In this document: positions 27,778 through 36,251 of the stretch, piece after piece
How positions within the stretch are numbered: the stretch's first letter is position 1
Layout: each line of letters starts with the position of its first letter
Assembly: GCF_023283535.1 (NCBI RefSeq)
Contig: NZ_JAKILT010000036.1
Location: 1 to 52,742 of the forward strand
Reading direction: 5' to 3'
Length of the DNA stretch: 52,742 nt
Source of the DNA: Shewanella sairae
GTDB lineage: Bacteria > Pseudomonadota > Gammaproteobacteria > Enterobacterales > Shewanellaceae
The notes under the pieces: model-generated
Database searches by the model: none
What the model saw: the letters and a program-made list of their open reading frames with translations, nothing else
What the model was told of the DNA's origin: nothing
Position numbers and translations under genes: made by a program

Positions 27778-27892
27778 GCCTGTTACCCCCAGCGAATTTT
27801 GATCCGATGCTGAGAGAGGTGTAAGCACATCTATAAAGGATCACGGATAAAGTAAATACTAAGGTGATTTTCAACAGTGAGTTAATTTGCAT
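27767..27892 (-). pseudogene. Partial duplicate of the ctaA 5' end (41-aa frame)
   Basis: The frame starts MQINSLLKITLVFTLSVIL, nearly the same as the ctaA N-terminus, then runs into unrelated residues and stops just inside ctaA. At DNA level 43 of 49 bases at 27844-27892 match 27729-27777, offset 115 bp, with a run of G before both starts. It is either a non-functional remnant of duplication or a leader peptide that affects translation of ctaA. The first is the simpler reading. Confidence 0.6.
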
Positions 27893-27903
27893 CAAAGTCC
27901 CCC

Positions 27904-28446
27904 TTATCCAATCCGCGACAGTTTGAGGAGCTTACGTAGGTCGGCCACGAGTGCTTTGCCTTGCATGATCTGCGCTTGATGATCTTCGGCAATCGGGTAG
28001 CTCATCACTAAGCTGCCCAACGGGTCGACAATCACCAGCTGTTGTTGCTTGAGTAATTGGCTAAGTTCTGTAGATGGCGTGGCGGTGACAAAGTCGAAAC
28101 CGCTTAGTGCTGTGGTATCGCTGAGCGGACTTAGCATAATAATGGTGTGCACTCGGTCTTGATTGCGGCCAAGGGCGACATGGCTTTGCTGCAATATATA
28201 CAGCCTATCTTCGCAAACTGCATCGCAGTGACTGGGTAATTGATAAAGCAGTTGCCACTCTTGTGGCTGGGGATTGGCCATATCTAGGCTTTGATAGCTA
28301 ACGCTTTCAAGTAGTTGGCCTTTATTGGTTGCTCCGCCTTGGTATAAATCAAAGCTGAGTACAATTTTTGCTGCCATGACAGGTAGAATAAATGCCATTA
28401 ATAGCAATATGAGGGTGCGCTTACCGTTCTTTTTGGGGGAGTTCAT
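27904..28446 (-). CDS. Membrane-anchored hypothetical protein of the cox cluster
   Basis: 180 aa with one N-terminal membrane segment (residues about 10-30, LILLLMAFILPVMAAKIVLSF) and a periplasmic domain. No catalytic motif recognised; one Cys pair in HCDAVCEDR (CX3C, about residues 73-77) resembles a Sco-like redox or copper site, but the rest is not convincingly Sco. Proteins of this kind are found between SURF1 and ctaA in related oxidase clusters, suggesting an assembly role. This last point is recollection of gene order, not a search. Confidence 0.65.
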   Translation of the reverse strand: MNSPKKNGKRTLILLLMAFILPVMAAKIVLSFDLYQGGATNKGQLLESVSYQSLDMANPQPQEWQLLYQLPSHCDAVCEDRLYILQQSHVALGRNQDRVHTIIMLSPLSDTTALSGFDFVTATPSTELSQLLKQQQLVIVDPLGSLVMSYPIAEDHQAQIMQGKALVADLRKLLKLSRIG

Positions 28447-28627
28447 TCCATCTCCTCTATTCTGTTACTCCATCCTTTTCTAGCGCACTGACTAACCTAC
28501 TTATAAGTCAGTGTTGGCCAAAATGGTGGAAATAATCCATCAAAATAATTGTGCAGAATCGAGCTTCCCGGAACGGCTAGGTCGCTTAATTTCTAACCTA
28601 CAGTGTCTGTGTATCGTTAGCAATAGC

Positions 28628-29374
28628 CTATTTAATTTCTTGTTTATCTGATTGTTTTAATTTACGAAAAAATAGGTATCCCATCAAAATGGCAAACACT
28701 GCAGCCATTGAAAACCATTGCGCCGCATAGCCATGGTGTTTTTGTGACGATAAGGGGATCGGCTGCCAAGGATGTGAGTAGCCATTTTCGAGGTTGTTTG
28801 GCTGTAAAACGGCATTGGCTAAAGGTTTATCTATGAGTTTAGCGAGTTGACCAATGTTGAGGTTTTGAATACGTTTTGGCCAACCGGATTCCGCCATTAA
28901 CTCTGAGCTCATTGGGTTTAGCTGTTTTTGGTAAACCCGGCCAGTTAATTCGATAGGTTGATTAATGGTGATGACTTCGGGCAATTGTGAGCGGCTGAGT
29001 CCTGCAGGGATAAAGCCCAGCTCGACTAACAACCAAGGTTGCAACTCACTCACTTGTAGCGCTTGCAATGCAAGGTAACCGACCCGACCTTGATAAACTT
29101 GGTTATCCAGTAAAAACAGTTCACTTGATACTGGTGTAACAAGGGTTTTGAGTTTAAATCCAGTGAGGGCTTCATCTTTAGGTAGGGCGAGTAGTTCGCT
29201 ATAACTGAGAATTGCTGCAGATTGCCTCGCGCTAAGCTGTTGCTGCCAACTAGCCTTGTATTCGGCGCGTTCTAGCTGCCAAAAACCTAGCTTGACCAAA
29301 ATAGAAAACACTAGCACAGTAATAAGCACAATAAATAACCACGCAAGATTCACCTTAATTCTAGGAGAGCTCAT
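28628..29374 (-). CDS. SURF1-family cytochrome oxidase assembly protein
   Basis: 248 aa from the ATG at 29374 (MSSPRIKVNLAWLF). Membrane segments at the N-terminus (residues 10-32) and near the C-terminus (WFSMAAVFAILMGYLFF) enclose a periplasmic domain, the SURF1 topology. GFWQLERAEYK follows the first helix, as in family members. SURF1 binds or inserts heme A during assembly of oxidase subunit I. An in-frame extension up to 29566 lies antisense to the DUF2909 gene and is not credible. The start codon overlaps that of the DUF2909 gene. Confidence 0.92.
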   Translation of the reverse strand: MSSPRIKVNLAWLFIVLITVLVFSILVKLGFWQLERAEYKASWQQQLSARQSAAILSYSELLALPKDEALTGFKLKTLVTPVSSELFLLDNQVYQGRVGYLALQALQVSELQPWLLVELGFIPAGLSRSQLPEVITINQPIELTGRVYQKQLNPMSSELMAESGWPKRIQNLNIGQLAKLIDKPLANAVLQPNNLENGYSHPWQPIPLSSQKHHGYAAQWFSMAAVFAILMGYLFFRKLKQSDKQEIK

Positions 29375-29591
29375 GTCTGTTTTGTTTATCTTTAAAGTCG
29401 TCTTAGTATTACTACTGCTATTCATACTGTTTAATCTAGGTCGCGCCCTATTTATTATGGTGAAAGGAGAGCAGACAGTCCCGATGAGCCAGTATTTAGG
29501 TCGACGGGTACTGTTCTCTGTTTTAGTTGTTGTCTTGCTGCTGGTGGCATTAGGGACCGGCGTCATCAGCCCTAACGCCAGACCCTATTAA
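29373..29591 (+). CDS. DUF2909 small membrane protein
   Basis: 72 aa starting MSVLFIFKVVLVLLLLF, with two membrane helices (about 4-24 and 45-64) separated by a short polar loop with KGEQTVPMSQYLGRR. It resembles the DUF2909 family, commonly found beside cytochrome c oxidase genes in Gammaproteobacteria. AGGAGA at 29363-29368 is a good ribosome binding site. It is the only gene of the cox cluster on the plus strand, and its ATG overlaps the SURF1 start (CATG). A role in oxidase assembly or stability is inferred. Confidence 0.8.
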   Translation: MSVLFIFKVVLVLLLLFILFNLGRALFIMVKGEQTVPMSQYLGRRVLFSVLVVVLLLVALGTGVISPNARPY

Positions 29592-29608
29592 TGATTAGGT
29601 TTTATCGT

Positions 29609-30487
29609 TTACAACACGTAAACAAAGATAAATAGACATAACCAAACCACATCAACAAAGTGCCAGTACCAAGCACCAGCTTGAAAGGCAAACTGCTTAT
29701 CTGGGGTGAAATGCCCCTTGAGTACTCTAAAGAACAGCACAATCAAGAATATAGTTCCTAAGGTAACGTGCATGCCGTGAAAGCCGGTTAACAGGAAGAA
29801 CGTATTGCCGTAAACGCCCGCATCGAGAGTCAGTCCCATCTCTTGGTAAGCATGGATATACTCTTCAGCCTGTAAAAATAAGAACCCAATACCCAGTAAA
29901 ATGGTTAGCCCTAGCCAAACTGTTAGCGCCTTACGTTTATCTTGTTCAAGCCCGACATGAGCAAAGTGTAAGGTTACCGATGAGGTTAACAGGATTAAGG
30001 TGTTATACAGGGGCAGCCCCATCCAACCCATAGCTTGGGTGGTGGTGCCATCGGGTGTCGTGACCAGCGGCCAAACCGCTTCGAAAGTTGGCCATAACAC
30101 TTCATTGGTCATGGCATTATTTGATGCGCCACCAAGCCAAGGCACTGCAATCATGCGCGCATAAAACAGTGCGCCGAAAAAGGCTGCGAAGAACATCACT
30201 TCTGAGAAAATAAACCAGCTCATACCTTGTCTAAATGAGCGATCCATCTGCTTTGAATAGAGTCCAGCCATCGATTCGGCAATGACTGTTCTAAACCAGC
30301 CAAAGATCATAAAGATGATCACGGTGATTCCAGCCAGCAGGATATAACCGCCGCTGGTACTGTCGGTCTTTAATTCTGATACATAGCTGCCAGCGCCAAA
30401 CGCGATTAGAAATAGGCCGATAGCCCCGATAATCGGCCAAGCACTTTGGGCGGGAACATAATAGTTTTCATGTTTTTCTATAGTCAT
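29609..30487 (-). CDS. coxC: Cytochrome c oxidase subunit III
   Basis: 292 aa with seven hydrophobic helices. Family signatures are MSWFIFSEVMFFAAFFGALFY (glutamate-containing helix), FHGMHVTLGT, and the C-terminal WYWHFVDVVWLCLFIFVY. Subunit III stabilises the catalytic core and supports proton uptake. It overlaps the cox11 stop codon (30484-30487), so is translationally coupled with it. Confidence 0.96.
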   Translation of the reverse strand: MTIEKHENYYVPAQSAWPIIGAIGLFLIAFGAGSYVSELKTDSTSGGYILLAGITVIIFMIFGWFRTVIAESMAGLYSKQMDRSFRQGMSWFIFSEVMFFAAFFGALFYARMIAVPWLGGASNNAMTNEVLWPTFEAVWPLVTTPDGTTTQAMGWMGLPLYNTLILLTSSVTLHFAHVGLEQDKRKALTVWLGLTILLGIGFLFLQAEEYIHAYQEMGLTLDAGVYGNTFFLLTGFHGMHVTLGTIFLIVLFFRVLKGHFTPDKQFAFQAGAWYWHFVDVVWLCLFIFVYVL

Positions 30488-31059
30488 CTTGCGGCTCCTT
30501 GCTCTACAGCAGTGCTGGCGACATAGCCTTTGTCGGTGATGTTGTAGAGGGTATAAGAGAGGGTCAAGGTTGATATTGAATCTGGTAATTCGGGATCCAC
30601 AAAAAATATCAGTGGGAGATCAGCTTCGGCTTGGGCCGTTAATACCTGCTGATTGAAACAGAAACATTCCGTTTTATTGAAGTAGGCGGCGCCTTGTCCG
30701 GGTGACACCGACGGGATCGCTTGGCCAACAATATGCTTTGCAGACAAATTTGTTGCAACAAAATGGGTCCGAATAAGCTCACCGGGGTGAACTTGCATAG
30801 TGTTAACTTCTGGTTCGAAGGTCCAAGGCATATCACTTTGCACCTGAGACACAAACTCTACGGTAATGGTTCTATTTTTATCTATGACGACGGGCTGATA
30901 AACGCTGGCAGTACTTTGGGTTTTGCCGTTAATACCTAGAGCGTCGCACAGTACGTCGTATAAAGGGACCAGCGCAAATCCAAAGCCAAACATACCCAGA
31001 GAGCTAAAAATCAGCACTATGATCAGTTTCTTATTAGATTTGCGCTTAGTGTTTTCCAT
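30484..31059 (-). CDS. ctaG: Cytochrome c oxidase assembly protein CtaG/Cox11
   Basis: 191 aa with one N-terminal membrane anchor (residues about 11-31) and a periplasmic immunoglobulin-like domain. The copper-binding CFCF motif is in NKTECFCFNQQVL (about residue 131), followed by the usual LPLIFFVDPELP. Cox11 inserts copper into the CuB site of subunit I. The start lies two bases after the coxA stop, and the end overlaps coxC. Confidence 0.96.
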   Translation of the reverse strand: MENTKRKSNKKLIIVLIFSSLGMFGFGFALVPLYDVLCDALGINGKTQSTASVYQPVVIDKNRTITVEFVSQVQSDMPWTFEPEVNTMQVHPGELIRTHFVATNLSAKHIVGQAIPSVSPGQGAAYFNKTECFCFNQQVLTAQAEADLPLIFFVDPELPDSISTLTLSYTLYNITDKGYVASTAVEQGAAR

Positions 31060-31061
31060 GT

Positions 31062-32666
31062 TTACTTCACCTCTGGTGGTGTCGTAAATGAGTGATAGGG
31101 TGCAGGGCTAGGAATAGTCCATTCTAGACCTTCGGCTCCTTCCCACGGTTTAGCTGGCGCTTTCTCACCACCGCGAATACATTTAATCACTACGGCTAAG
31201 AAAATCAGCTGTGACAGACCAAAGGCAAACCCACCAATCGACACAATTTGGTTAACGTCGGCAAACTGAATCGCATAGTCTGGGATCCGTCGTGGCATAC
31301 CGGCAAGCCCGAGAAAATGCATGGGGAAGAACAATACGTTTACTGAGATCACTGAACACCAAAAGTGCCAGCGGCCTAAGCTTTCGCTGTACATGTTACC
31401 CGTCCACTTGGGCAACCAATAATAGGCTGCAGCCATGATGGAGAATATCGCCCCGGTTACCAGAACATAGTGGAAATGCGCCACCACAAAGTAAGTATCG
31501 TGGTATTGGAAATCTGCAGGAGTGATTGCCAACATGAGCCCGGAGAAGCCACCAATGGTGAACAAGATGATAAAGGCGACCGCAAATAACATCGGGGTCT
31601 CAAAGGTGATTGAGCCTCGCCACATGGTGGCTACCCAGTTAAATACCTTTACGCCCGTCGGCACCGCAATCAACATGGTGCAATACATAAAGAACAGCTC
31701 TGCAAATACCGGCATACCTGTGGTAAACATGTGGTGCGCCCAAACCAAGAACGACAAAATAGCGATACTGGCGGTGGCGTAAACCATCGACGAATAACCA
31801 AATAAGCGTTTGCGGCTAAAGGCGGGTACAATTGCTGAGATGATACCGAATGACGGCAAAATCATGATATACACTTCTGGGTGACCAAAGAACCAGAAAA
31901 TATGCTGGAACATGACAGGGTCGCCACCACCGGCGGCATCAAAAAAGCTGGTACCAAAGTATTTATCGGTCAGCACCATAGTGACCACGCCCGCAAGTAC
32001 TGGCATTACAGCAATCAATAAGAATGCAGTGATTAGCCAAGTCCATACGAATAACGGCAGCTTCATCCAGGTCATGCCCGGCGCGCGCATATTAACGATG
32101 GTCACGACCACGTTAATCGCACCCATAATTGAGCTTATGCCCATAATATGCACCGCAAATACAAACAATGCTGTACTGTCAGGGCTATAGGTGGTCGATA
32201 ACGGTGCGTAGAAGGTCCAGCCAAAGTTAGGTCCACCTCCCTCCATAAATAGTGAACTTAGCAAGATAGAAAATGCGAATGGCAAGATCCAAAAGCTCCA
32301 GTTATTCATCCGCGGTAGCGCCATATCTGGCGCACCAATCATCATAGGAATTAACCAGTTAGCCAAGCCCGTAAAGGCAGGCATGACGGCGCCAAATACC
32401 ATGATCAAACCATGGACTGTGGTCATTTGGTTAAAGAAGTTAGGCTCGACTAATTGTAAGCCGGGTTGAAACAGTTCTGCTCGGATCACCATTGCCATGG
32501 CGCCGCCGGTGAGGAACATGATGAAACTAAACCATAAATAAAGCGTACCGATATCTTTATGGTTAGTGGTTAATATCCAGCGCATAATGCCTTTCGGCGC
32601 CCCATGATGGTGGTCATCATGGTGATCGTCGTGAGCGGCTGGTGAATCTTGTGTAATTGTGCTCAT
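31062..32666 (-). CDS. coxA: Cytochrome c oxidase subunit I
   Basis: 534 aa with twelve membrane helices. Heme a and CuB ligands are in TTVHGLIMVFG, WFFGHPEVYIMILP (His-Glu-Val-Tyr, with the cross-linked His-Tyr pair) and HDTYFVVAHFHYVL. The N-terminal 25 residues include a His-rich run (DDHHDDHHHG). It is the catalytic subunit of an aa3-type oxidase that reduces oxygen and pumps protons. It begins nine bases after coxB. Confidence 0.97.
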   Translation of the reverse strand: MSTITQDSPAAHDDHHDDHHHGAPKGIMRWILTTNHKDIGTLYLWFSFIMFLTGGAMAMVIRAELFQPGLQLVEPNFFNQMTTVHGLIMVFGAVMPAFTGLANWLIPMMIGAPDMALPRMNNWSFWILPFAFSILLSSLFMEGGGPNFGWTFYAPLSTTYSPDSTALFVFAVHIMGISSIMGAINVVVTIVNMRAPGMTWMKLPLFVWTWLITAFLLIAVMPVLAGVVTMVLTDKYFGTSFFDAAGGGDPVMFQHIFWFFGHPEVYIMILPSFGIISAIVPAFSRKRLFGYSSMVYATASIAILSFLVWAHHMFTTGMPVFAELFFMYCTMLIAVPTGVKVFNWVATMWRGSITFETPMLFAVAFIILFTIGGFSGLMLAITPADFQYHDTYFVVAHFHYVLVTGAIFSIMAAAYYWLPKWTGNMYSESLGRWHFWCSVISVNVLFFPMHFLGLAGMPRRIPDYAIQFADVNQIVSIGGFAFGLSQLIFLAVVIKCIRGGEKAPAKPWEGAEGLEWTIPSPAPYHSFTTPPEVK

Positions 32667-32675
32667 TTACATCCC

Positions 32676-34244
32676 CTACTTAGCGTGACCATCGACATCA
32701 GTTGCCTGTACGGCATCACCTGAGTTATTACCCCAAGCATTACGCTCATAGGTAATGACGGCAGCGATCTCTTGTGGCGTTAACTGCTGCGCAAACGCCT
32801 GCATAGCTGTGCCCGGTTTACCATTAATCACAATCTCAAGATGGTCTGTAACAGGCCCTTTAATAACAGGACTACCAACAAGTGATGGGAATGCGGGTGG
32901 CAGACCTGCGCCTGTGGCTTGGTGGCAAGCAACGCAGCTGGTCATGTAGACTTTCTCGCCCATGGCGATCAGTTCATCCATGGTTAAATCATCTAGCACC
33001 ACTGCAGCAGCTGTGGCGGCAACAGCCTCGTTCTCTAACGATTGGGTATCATCTAAGGTGGCAGGGAGAGTTGTCGGTGTGCCAGCATTGTTAGCACTTG
33101 AGTCGGCTGCATCATCAGTTGCAGCGTCACCATTTGCGTTGATATCGGCAGCTTGCACCATCTCACCGGAATCATTGCCCCAGGCGTTGCGTTCAAAAGT
33201 CACTACTGCCGCAATTTCTGTGGCTGTCAGTTGCTGTGAAAATGCCTGCATCGCCGTGCCTGGCTTACCATTGACCACAATATCAATATGGCCAGCAACA
33301 GCGCCTTTGATCATTGGACTACCAATAAGTGATGGGAAAACACCGGGTAGCCCTGCGCCATTGGGTTGGTGACAGGCGGCGCAGCGCGCCATATACACTT
33401 GCTCACCTTGGCTCATTAGTTCTTCCATTGTCAGTGTTTGCGACAAGGCGGCTTGGGCTGCAGCTTCAGCGTTACTGGCCTCTTGCTGCTGGGCGATTAG
33501 CCAAGCGTCAAAGTCTTCTTCTGATAAGGCTTCAACCACAATGGGCATAAAACCGTGGTCTTTACCGCATAGCTCGGCACATTGACCACGGTAGATCCCA
33601 GGTTTATCAATTTTGGTCCATGCTTCATTAATAAACCCGGGATTAGCATCTTTTTTAACGGCAAAAGCGGGTACCCACCAAGAGTGAATAACGTCTTCAG
33701 AAGTCATTAAAAAGCGCACTTTACGGTTAATTGGCAGCACTAATGGCTTATCAACTTCCAGTAGGTAGTTTTCGCCTTTAGTTTCTTTACCTTCAATTTG
33801 CTCTCGCGGAGTCGACAGTAAACTGAAAAATGAAATGTCTTTATCAAAGTAGCTGTAATGCCACTTCCACTGTGAGCCTGTTACTTTGATTGTTAGATCG
33901 GCGTTACTGGGGTCTTCCATTGCAATCAAGGTTTTGGTTGCAGGAATAGCCATTCCGATAAGAATGATAAAAGGTACAATCGTCCATAATATTTCGACTT
34001 TAGTACTTTCGTGAAAATTGGCGGCGACAGCGCCTTTAGATTTGCGATGGTTGATCATTGCATAAATCATTACGCCGAACACCACTATGCCAATAGCACA
34101 ACAGATGTAGAGAATGATCATGTGGAGGCTGTAGACCTGACCACTGATATCCGTCACACCTTTCGTCATATTAAGTGGCATTTCTGATGCAACAAGCGCG
34201 GGCGTAAATAGTAGCGCCAGCACACTATACAACAATTGCTTCAC
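32676..34244 (-). CDS. coxB: Cytochrome c oxidase subunit II with two fused cytochrome c domains
   Basis: 522 aa starting with GTG at 34244, with AGGAG seven bases upstream. A signal peptide (residues 1-19), two membrane helices (about 40-62 and 85-105), and a CuA domain with HSWWVPAFAVK and CAELCGKDHGFM. After residue 265 come two cytochrome c domains, each with a heme-c motif: CAACH near residue 286 and CVACH near 436. They are clearly repeats, joined by an Ala/Asp/Asn-rich linker. Most caa3-type CoxB proteins have one. Electrons probably pass from the c hemes to CuA. First gene of the cluster. Confidence 0.95.
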   Translation of the reverse strand: MKQLLYSVLALLFTPALVASEMPLNMTKGVTDISGQVYSLHMIILYICCAIGIVVFGVMIYAMINHRKSKGAVAANFHESTKVEILWTIVPFIILIGMAIPATKTLIAMEDPSNADLTIKVTGSQWKWHYSYFDKDISFFSLLSTPREQIEGKETKGENYLLEVDKPLVLPINRKVRFLMTSEDVIHSWWVPAFAVKKDANPGFINEAWTKIDKPGIYRGQCAELCGKDHGFMPIVVEALSEEDFDAWLIAQQQEASNAEAAAQAALSQTLTMEELMSQGEQVYMARCAACHQPNGAGLPGVFPSLIGSPMIKGAVAGHIDIVVNGKPGTAMQAFSQQLTATEIAAVVTFERNAWGNDSGEMVQAADINANGDAATDDAADSSANNAGTPTTLPATLDDTQSLENEAVAATAAAVVLDDLTMDELIAMGEKVYMTSCVACHQATGAGLPPAFPSLVGSPVIKGPVTDHLEIVINGKPGTAMQAFAQQLTPQEIAAVITYERNAWGNNSGDAVQATDVDGHAK

Positions 34245-34592
34245 TAGACTTCTCCTCTGTCAACAAGACAAAGAAGAGTCACACAGTAAGTCTCTGCTCT
34301 ATGTAAACTCTTCAGTTCCCAAAAAAGCAACGATGACTTCAAAGTGCGCGAGTGGTTTTGTCAAACTTGCCGAACTAACTCAATTACGGCAGCGACTATT
34401 GTATATTCAGTATTTGTTACTGACAGTTTTGTATCACCACGTTGGCACTTACGGCTGAAATATATCAGGCCGATTTCAGTCTCAATTTGCGGGTTTACTT
34501 ACTTAGCTGCAAATTAAAGACCGACGACTAAATCGCTCGGATATAACAAATTATCGTTGTTATCACTTCTAACACTACTTGGTGTTTAAATA

Positions 34593-34606
34593 TTGATCAA
34601 GATCAC
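34593..34606. promoter_or_regulatory. FNR/EtrA-like binding site
   Basis: TTGATCAAGATCAC matches the FNR consensus TTGATnnnnATCAA at nine of ten defined positions. FNR-type (EtrA) and CRP sites overlap in sequence, so CRP is possible. It lies about 350 bases upstream of the coxB start, far for direct control but plausible if the leader is long. Confidence 0.4.
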
Positions 34607-34636
34607 TTTTCAAATGATTTGCAGAATGAGGAAAAT

Positions 34637-34658
34637 AAAAAAGCTCTCATGCGAGAGC
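34637..34658 (-). terminator. Terminator of the lexA-sulA operon
   Basis: On the minus strand GCTCTC and GAGAGC pair around GCAT, then follow six T. It lies 64 bases after the sulA stop codon. Confidence 0.75.
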
Positions 34659-34721
34659 GTTTAGTAAGCTGTATTTCTTTATTGGAAATAATGAATTAGA
34701 AATTGAGGGTGATACCTGTGC

Positions 34722-35258
34722 CTAGTGTAGACCACCAAACAGAGAGGCTTGAACAAAAGTATTATCTTGAGCATTAGCGCTGCATTCAGTGATAGTTTCA
34801 TGGTGATGATTGCATGAGGTTGCGACGCCATTTTCAATCAAGATCCCCGCTGCACGTGCACTTTTAGCTACTAATTGTAGACGACGGCTATCGCGTGCAT
34901 CTAACGAGTTAGTCCAAGTGATTACAGCGCTCGAAGTACCGCTGGTTAATGCTTTTTCCATTGCCCATAAGGTTTCAACTTCATCTTTCGCGTGGACTAA
35001 TAAAATTCTGTCCATGCGGACACCCGCTGCTGCTAACATCTGTTTATAACCTATGTTTGGCGGGCTAATGAGTACAATCCAGCGACCCTGTTGGCTTAGC
35101 TGTGAAAGCTGCGCACTAATCTGTTTCAGTTCATCACGGCCTTGGGTTTGGGTAACCATAGTGGTGATATCTTTGATCGGATTGTTTGCCAATGTGGTCG
35201 ATGGCATATCTTGCCAAAGACCTGGGTGGCGCGGGCTTGTTCCCATTAGTTTGTTCAT
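34722..35258 (-). CDS. sulA: SulA-like cell division inhibitor
   Basis: 178 aa. The central part [21 protein letters not shown] and [20 protein letters not shown], then [14 protein letters not shown], follow the SulA pattern (a RecA-like fold without ATPase). SulA binds FtsZ and blocks Z-ring formation during the SOS response. The start codon overlaps the lexA stop (ATGA at 35255-35258), so the two are co-transcribed under the LexA boxes upstream of lexA. The C-terminal 40 residues are more divergent. Confidence 0.88.
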   Translation of the reverse strand: MNKLMGTSPRHPGLWQDMPSTTLANNPIKDITTMVTQTQGRDELKQISAQLSQLSQQGRWIVLISPPNIGYKQMLAAAGVRMDRILLVHAKDEVETLWAMEKALTSGTSSAVITWTNSLDARDSRRLQLVAKSARAAGILIENGVATSCNHHHETITECSANAQDNTFVQASLFGGLH

Positions 35259-35875
35259 TGCCAGTCTCCATTGCGGATCACACCAACAGCTAAACCTTCA
35301 ATGCTTAAGCTTTGGTTGGCTAGATCCACTTCAATTGGTGAGTAGTCTTCGTTTTCAGCGTGTAAGAAAACTTTATTACCCTTTTTCTCAAAACGCTTAA
35401 CGGTAACGTCGTCTTCGACTCGAGCTACTACAACCTGACCATTCCGAGCCTGTTCTATCTTATGTACAGCTAACAGATCGCCTTCGAGAATACCGATATT
35501 CTTCATACTGTCACCGCGAACTCGCAGTAAAAAGTCTGCCGCTGGACGGAACATTGCTGGATCAACTTGGTAATGTTGTTCAACATGTTCTTGAGCAAGA
35601 ATGGGTTCACCTGCAGCCACTTGGCCGATAAGCGGTAAACCTAAATCCTCTTCTTCGGTGCTTTCTTGGGTTAATTTTATACCGCGAGAAGTACCCGGCA
35701 TAATTTCAATGCAGCCTTTCTTAGCTAAAGCTTTTAAATGCTCTTCGGCAGCATTGGCAGATTTAAAACCTAAACGACGAGCGATCTCGGCACGGGTAGG
35801 TGGCATGCCTGTGTCAGCAATATTACGTTTAATTAGCTCTAAAATTTCTGCTTGGCGCGGTGTAAGTGGTCTCAT
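35255..35875 (-). CDS. lexA: SOS repressor LexA
   Basis: 206 aa. The N-terminal winged helix ([30 protein letters not shown]) binds DNA. The Ala-Gly cleavage site is in [15 protein letters not shown] (about residue 87-88). The catalytic Ser is in [10 protein letters not shown] and the Lys in [14 protein letters not shown]. RecA* triggers self-cleavage and derepression. Two LexA boxes precede it, so it is autoregulated, and sulA overlaps its end. Confidence 0.97.
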   Translation of the reverse strand: MRPLTPRQAEILELIKRNIADTGMPPTRAEIARRLGFKSANAAEEHLKALAKKGCIEIMPGTSRGIKLTQESTEEEDLGLPLIGQVAAGEPILAQEHVEQHYQVDPAMFRPAADFLLRVRGDSMKNIGILEGDLLAVHKIEQARNGQVVVARVEDDVTVKRFEKKGNKVFLHAENEDYSPIEVDLANQSLSIEGLAVGVIRNGDWQ

Positions 35876-35883
35876 TATTAACC

Positions 35884-35899
35884 CTGTCTTTCTATACAG
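35884..35899. promoter_or_regulatory. LexA (SOS) box, proximal
   Basis: CTGTCTTTCTATACAG fits CTGT-N8-ACAG exactly. It lies nine bases before the lexA start codon. Confidence 0.9.
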
Positions 35900-35902
35900 T
35901 AC

Positions 35903-35918
35903 CTGTCAGTATATACAG
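35903..35918. promoter_or_regulatory. LexA (SOS) box, distal
   Basis: CTGTCAGTATATACAG fits CTGT-N8-ACAG exactly, with the alternating AT core of strong boxes. Its centre is 19 bp from the proximal box, as in the two-box lexA operator of E. coli. Confidence 0.92.
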
Positions 35919-35960
35919 TAATTTTATGAGTGCAAGTAATAACCAGATATAACTTTTTTC

Positions 35961-36251
35961 TGTGGGATCCAGTTTCAAATGAAATAAATCCAGCGATATT
36001 AAACTCACAACCTGATTGCTCATCAGATATTCACTCAGAAGCCGGATGATTACTGACTTAACTGAGATTTAACGAGGTTTAATTGGGGAAAAGCGGGGAG
36101 TTTGGGTTGATAAGGTGAGTTTCATTTTGGCTGGATTTATGGGGGAGAATTTCACATTATCCCGGATCAAGCTGAAATACCTAGCTGGTTTTTGCCTGTT
36201 AACTTATTGATTTTATGTTGGGGAGAGTTTCATTTGAAACAGGATCCCACA
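35961..36251. mobile_element. MITE-like element with 24-bp terminal inverted repeats
   Basis: TGTGGGATCCAGTTTCAAAT... at 35961-35984 is an inverted copy of 36228-36251 with one mismatch in 24 bases. The 291-bp element has no ORF. Inside are further inverted pieces (AATAAATCCAG at 35983-35994 and CTGGATTTAT near 36131-36140). I found no target-site duplication at the flanks. It sits between lexA and plsB. A non-autonomous transposon-derived repeat is the likeliest reading. Confidence 0.6.

Larger units (their letters stand above)
34245..34721. other. Intergenic region coxB / sulA with regulatory sites
   Basis: The upstream region of coxB (leftward) lies here, and the end of the sulA transcript. 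It has an FNR-like site (34593-34606) and a terminator (34637-34658). No gene seen. Confidence 0.5.

Noticed and set aside
29375..29566. N-terminal extension of SURF1
   Set aside because: It is antisense to the DUF2909 gene, has Ser/Thr/Lys-rich unlikely sequence and lacks a signal; SURF1 starts at 29374.
32962..33372. 136-codon frame antisense to coxB
   Set aside because: Mirrors the Ala-rich repeated cytochrome domains; shadow frame.
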